Notes under the pieces: generated by a model
The model's input: the letters and a program-made list of their open reading frames with translations, nothing else
Told to the model about the DNA's origin: nothing
The model's database searches: none
In this document: in pieces, positions 60,247 to 64,000 of the stretch
How the letters are laid out: each line of letters starts with the position of its first letter
Position numbering within the stretch: the stretch's first letter is position 1
Program-made: the position numbers and the translations under genes
Assembly (NCBI GenBank): GCA_004431415.1
Contig: QPMI01000494.1
Coordinates: forward strand, 558,001 to 622,000
Length of the DNA stretch: 64,000 nt
Origin: Cyanophora paradoxa
Taxonomy: Eukaryota; Glaucocystophyceae; Cyanophorales; Cyanophoraceae
Direction of reading: 5' to 3'

Positions 60247-60534
60247 CTGACGTCGCCGCGTCCGGTAACTGCTGCGCTCCCCCTTCTTGCCGCGAGCGAT
60301 CCTCGCAATCTAGAGATGCTTGCGGTGCGGCCCAGCTACTGTGCCGATCGCCGGAGACGCTGGGACAGCGTGGCCCTGCGTGGGAGGTTCTGCGGACCCG
60401 AGTACGCAAATGTGCGTACCCCGGTGACAGCGGCCTTTCTTTCCGCGCAACGGCGAGCACCGGGCGGGGTAGAGAGCGAGTCCAGCCCCTCATTGCAGCT
60501 AATCCTTCCGTCGCCTGCGGCCCCGCAAGGCGGG

Positions 60535-62704
60535 ATGACCGGATCCATAAGCGGACCGGGCATCAGCCCCAGGCTCGAGCGCTTCCTCGATGAGCTGGCA
60601 AGGAGAGCGCCTCCGGACGCGCTCCTACAGCCCACGCGGCCGAAGACGTCGCACTCCCCTCGCACGGCCAAGTCCAGGCTCAGCCAAGGTCCGCCCGGAA
60701 CGCCTCTGTGATGCAGAAGACTCGCAGCTAAGGAATCTGCGGTCCTAAATGCGCCCCGCCCGCCTGCTGACCGCCGCCCGCCCCGCCCGCAGCGCCCCGC
60801 CCGGCAACGTCTGAGGCGGCCTCGGCGCCGCCGGCGCCCGAGACGGCCGGCCTCACTCCGCTAGAGGCGATCGCTCAGCAGGTCGCTCCGCCCGCCCGCG
60901 CCGCCCACTCGCCCTCCCCGGCGCCCGACGGGGCCGCCCGCAGGATGTGGAGCGCCGGGCGATGATCGACAAGGCGCGCGGGCCGCCCGCGCAGCGCCCG
61001 CGGCGCCGCTGAGGCCGCCCGCAGATTATGGCGCAGTACGGCGGGGTCCCCTCGCCCCGCGAGCCGCCCCGCGGGTCCGTCCTGCCCCTCATCGGCGGCG
61101 CCGGCGCGGGGACGCCCGGACTTGGTGAGGCCGAGCCGAGCGCGCGCCGGGCGAACCCGTTGGAGCGCGTCCGGGTCTCTGTCGGCGGCACCTCCGAGCA
61201 CGGCTCGTCCGAGCACCAGGGGCCCGCCCCGGCGCCGGCGCCCGAGAGCCCGCGGGGCGGCGGGGGCGGAGTCGCGATCTCGGTCCGGAGCATGGCGCCC
61301 GTACCCCCGCCGAAGGACGGGCCCCGCCCCGGCTCAGCCGCATCCCGAGCCTCCCGCGCCCCGAGCCGCAGCGGGTGCTTGCTTTCGATCCCGCCCCGCC
61401 CCGATCCATTCTTGGAGCCGCCTCACCGGCCGGCCGCACCGCAGGCGCCCGCGCAAGTCTCGGAGCAAGGAGAAGAAAGACGCGGCGGCGCCCATGGGCG
61501 AGCTCGCCCTCTCAATGGCCCAGGCGCGTGTACCCCCACCCCGCTCCTCCTTTCTATCAATCGCGTACCCCCCCTTCGGCCTGACGCGTACCCTCTCCGC
61601 CCCGCAGCTCGCGCAGCTCGTGCAGCGCGCGCGCGCGGAGCTTCTCGCGCACGACAACGCCCTCGACGCGCTCAAGGTGCCGCCGTACCCCCCCAGGGCT
61701 CACCTGACCCGGCTCATTCCCCACCCCACTCCTCCCAGGAGTCGGTCGGGGGCGTGGTCTCGGCCGCGGGTATGCCGTCGCTCTACGGGCGTCCCTCGGG
61801 GCTGGACTCGCCGGGGGGGTACGGGTACGGGGCGGAGCGGCGCTCGCCCCCGCCGGGCTCGCCCTGGGGCCGGAGCAGCCCGGGGGGGGAGCGCGAGGAC
61901 GACCCCACGCTCCGCGCTCACCTCCCCGAGGCAGGCCCCGGACCCAATCCACTCTTGATCTATCTGATCTGATCTGATGTTCGTCTCTCTTAGGTGCGGA
62001 GCGACGAGAAGCTGACGCAGGAGCACGTTCGGGCGCTCCCCGTCGCCCTCCGCCGCGTCCGGCTCCTCGTGGCTCGCGTCTCGCCCCCCGAGCTCTGCCG
62101 CGCCCTCGCCTCCGCCCTCCAGTGGGTCGACAAGGTGCCGCACCGTACCCCCGTTCTAAAACCGTACCCCGCTTTGAGATGACCGCTTACTCGTACCCCC
62201 CTCTCCCAGTTCCACGAGCGGGCGATGCAGGAGATGTGCTCCCTCTTCGACGCCGGCCTCCGGTACCCCCGCCTCTTCCCCCGCCCTCACGATGCTTGCG
62301 TTCGACGTATGTACCCCCTCAGAACGCTGGCGATCCGGGGGGCGGGCCTGCGGGACGGGGAGGGGGACCCCGTCGCGGCCGGCGGGCTCCGCCTGCAGGT
62401 CCGCCCCCCCCCCCCCCCCTCGCCCCCCTTCCCCCCCTTCCCCCCCCCCCGACCGCTCCCGGCCTGACCCGCCGCTCCCTTCGCTCGCAGGGTGCCGCCC
62501 TCGCCGGGCAGAACCGCGACCTCTCCCGCGTCTGCACCCCCCTCCTCCCCCGCCCCCCCTTCCAACCTCCTCCCCGATGCATCTTAGTCCATCCTACGCC
62601 CTCTTATCTCTCGTCCTCCCTCGTCCTCCTTGCTGGAGCAGCGGCGGATCTCATCCTCAGGGCCTTAGGCTCTTATCCTCCATCCCCCCCGTTGGATCTC
62701 AGAC

Positions 62705-62735
<31 letters not shown>

Positions 62736-62868
62736 CGCCCTCTTACCTCTCGTCCCCTCTCGTACCCAGGCGGTGCTAGAGCTGCGGCGGGAGGTCGACT
62801 CGCTGCACGCGCTCCTCAAGGCCCGCGAGGAGCTCAACCGCCGAAGCGCGTCCCGTGCCCCACGTTAG
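60535..62868 (+). CDS. Unrecognised protein with helical C-terminal half
   Basis: ATG at 60535: MTGSISGPGISPRLERFLDE. Low-complexity Pro/Gly/Arg exons follow (PLIGGAGAGTPGLGEAEPS, KSRSKEKKDAAAPMGELAL). The second half reads as helices: LAQLVQRARAELLAHDNALD (61.61 kb), VRSDEKLTQEHVRALPVALR (62.0 kb), LLVARVSPPELCRALASALQ, FHERAMQEMCSLFDAGLR (62.2 kb), AALAGQNRDLSRV (62.5 kb) and AVLELRREVDSLHALLK (62.77 kb), ending AREELNRRSASRAPR at 62868. Introns are C-rich with GTACCCC. I do not recognise a family. An alternative last exon may start at 63022 (see the repeat entry). Divergent from the RING gene. Confidence 0.6.
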
Positions 62869-63052
62869 ATCACCTTAAGCTTTAGTTTATCTTAGATCAC
62901 CTTAATCCCCGCCTCGGCTTACTTTAGTTTATCCTAGATCACCTTAAGCTTGGCTTTTATTGGAGCTTAGAAGCCCCTTAAGAAGCTCCCCGCAAGGGCC
63001 CCGCCCCGCCCCTAAACTCAGGCCCGCGAGGAGCTCAACCGCCGAAGCGCGT
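62819..63052 (+). repeat. 33-bp direct duplication at the last exon of the preceding gene
   Basis: AGGCCCGCGAGGAGCTCAAC and the next 13 bases occur at 62819-62851 (coding) and 63020-63052, 201 bp apart. The second copy is preceded by CTC and its own AG forms a usable acceptor, so 62821-63021 could be removed as a GC-AG intron, replacing the last codons with a different tail. Confidence 0.8.
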
Positions 63053-63548
63053 GGCGCCCCGCCGCCGCCCCGCCCCGCTCCTTAGCTGAGCCTAACTAAG
63101 CTCCTTAGCTGAGCTAATATTTAAAGCTTAGTGTAGGTTAATCTTCGCATAAGCAGACTTGTACTTAAGCCCTCCCCTTTGCTAGGCTCTTAAGCGCGCC
63201 CCGCCCCGTCCCCTCCGCTCCTCGGCTTGGTTCACATCTTTTCGCCTTTGCTTTTCGGCTTGGTTAAGATCGCTTAGCCTTAGAAGCTTGGCCCCGCCCC
63301 GCCCCGCCCCGCCCCGCCCCGCTCAGCTCAAGGCCGCCCCGCCACGCGCCCTCCGCCCCTCCCTTTGCTTAGCGTCCCGCCGACAGCGCGGCCCTGCCCC
63401 TATGAGCCGTAGAGTCCGTTTGAGCTCTAGAAATTGAAGCCTAGAAACGCATTGCTTTCGCTTCGAAGCCTAGAGTCCGTAGAGTCCGTTTGAGCTCTAG
63501 AAACGCTCTGCTTTCGCTTTGGCTGATCATGACGGGGGGGGCGCAGCG
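63053..63548. other. Intergenic and presumptive 5' region of the last gene
   Basis: Contains CCCCG pentamer repeats (63292-63321), TTAGCTGAGC/CTTAGC words, and a 25-bp direct repeat (GTAGAGTCCGTTTGAGCTCT plus AGAAA) at 63409-63433 and 63479-63503, just before the next start codon. A duplicated promoter element is possible but not shown. Confidence 0.45.
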
Positions 63549-64000
63549 ATGGAGGGGCTGCTGCGGCCGGCGCGGGACGGGTACGGCTCGGAGGGGGGGG
63601 ACGATATGGACCCCGACGCGACCCTCGAGCGCGCCGCCGCCGCCGCCGCGAAGAAGGCCCGCGCCCGTACCCGTACCCCCCGCGCCCATTTTTGTACCCC
63701 CTGAACTCCGTCCCCCCCAAGCAGGCCGAGCGGGAGCCGTCGGCCTTCGAGAAGGCGATGGACGAGGCCCACAAGGCGCGCGGCATTCTGCTCTGATCTG
63801 CTCTGATCTGATCTGATTCCGATTCTAATCTGATCTGATCCGATCTGATCTCAGGGGCGGGAGGAGCTGGAGGCGGCGGCCTTTCGTGACGCGAAGGAGG
63901 GCGTCGAGGCCGTCCTCGCGAAGGTCACTGAAGCTTCTTTCACCTTCTTCTTACTTCTTCTCGATTCCTTCCCTTGTTCATGGCGTTCTGATCCTCGCCC
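63549..64000 (+). CDS. 5' part of an unrecognised gene, cut by the right edge
   Basis: ATG at 63549 gives MEGLLRPARDGYGSEGGDDM then an Ala/Lys helix (AAAAAAKKAR). Introns join it to AEREPSAFEKAMDEAHKAR (63.72-63.78 kb) and, after a GATCT-array intron, GREELEAAAFRDAKEGVEAV (63.85 kb) with a GTCACT donor at about 63.93 kb. The reading is acidic-basic and helical. Too little is present to name a family. Confidence 0.55.

Noticed and set aside
1-64000. Bacterial or viral origin of the segment
   Set aside because: Dense spliceosomal introns interrupt all recognised genes, and the proteins (CUB, F-box, CABLES, TmcB) are eukaryotic.

Overview
This window is nuclear DNA of an intron-dense, GC-rich single-celled eukaryote. 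Every recognisable gene is cut into many short exons by spliceosomal introns of about 50-250 nt. I see no operons, ribosome-binding sites, rRNA or tRNA genes. The protein set fits a protist, probably an alga or a relative with a large signalling repertoire: a DUF4062-STAND-WD40 protein, CUB-repeat receptors, a tiny-macrocysts (TmcB/TmcC) membrane protein, a CABLES-type cyclin, an F-box/LRR protein and a RING protein. A GC-rich haptophyte or pelagophyte would fit, also in its use of GC-AG introns, but the sequence alone does not settle the lineage. CDS spans below run from first to last coding base and include introns; exon edges were placed by eye.

Layout. 1-9.6 kb (minus, running off the left edge): a TEP1/NWD1/NPHP3-like STAND ATPase with a possible acylated N terminus, DUF4062, P-loop NTPase and about 17 WD40 repeats. 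9.6-14.1 kb: repeat-rich intergenic DNA holding a 1.88-kb element with terminal inverted repeats. 14.26-23.1 kb (plus): a secreted type I membrane protein with a beta-rich ectodomain, eight CUB-like repeats and one C-terminal membrane helix. 24.7-29.2 kb (minus): a tail-to-tail paralogue without the CUB block. 29.2-32.2 kb: palindrome-rich intergenic DNA with two small inverted-repeat elements, one packed with hairpins.

32.2-33.15 kb (minus): a doubtful gene. 33.16-37.09 kb (plus): a short-chain dehydrogenase with a long disordered tail. 37.34-38.97 kb (minus): an RS-like nuclear-type protein with a polyserine run. 40.06-52.04 kb (plus): a TmcB-type polytopic protein with more than 30 exons, carrying a 5'-truncated retroelement in one intron. 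52.66-55.09 kb (minus) F-box/LRR and 55.64-58.35 kb (plus) CABLES-like cyclin are divergent neighbours. 58.68-60.25 kb (minus): a coiled-coil RING protein. 60.54-62.87 kb (plus): an unrecognised protein with helical, coiled-coil-like stretches. 63.55 kb to the right edge (plus): the 5' end of another gene.

Two themes stand out. First, receptor and regulatory genes with no metabolic clustering: a membrane receptor pair, a membrane-associated STAND protein, and a cell-cycle/ubiquitin group (cyclin, F-box, RING). Second, active intron remodelling. A family of introns carries GTACCCC / GGGGTAC inverted ends that coincide with or sit beside the splice sites (introner-like). The same core lies in the ends of the 1.88-kb inverted-repeat element. 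Two genes have short exon-edge duplications of the kind expected at new introns or alternative splice sites.
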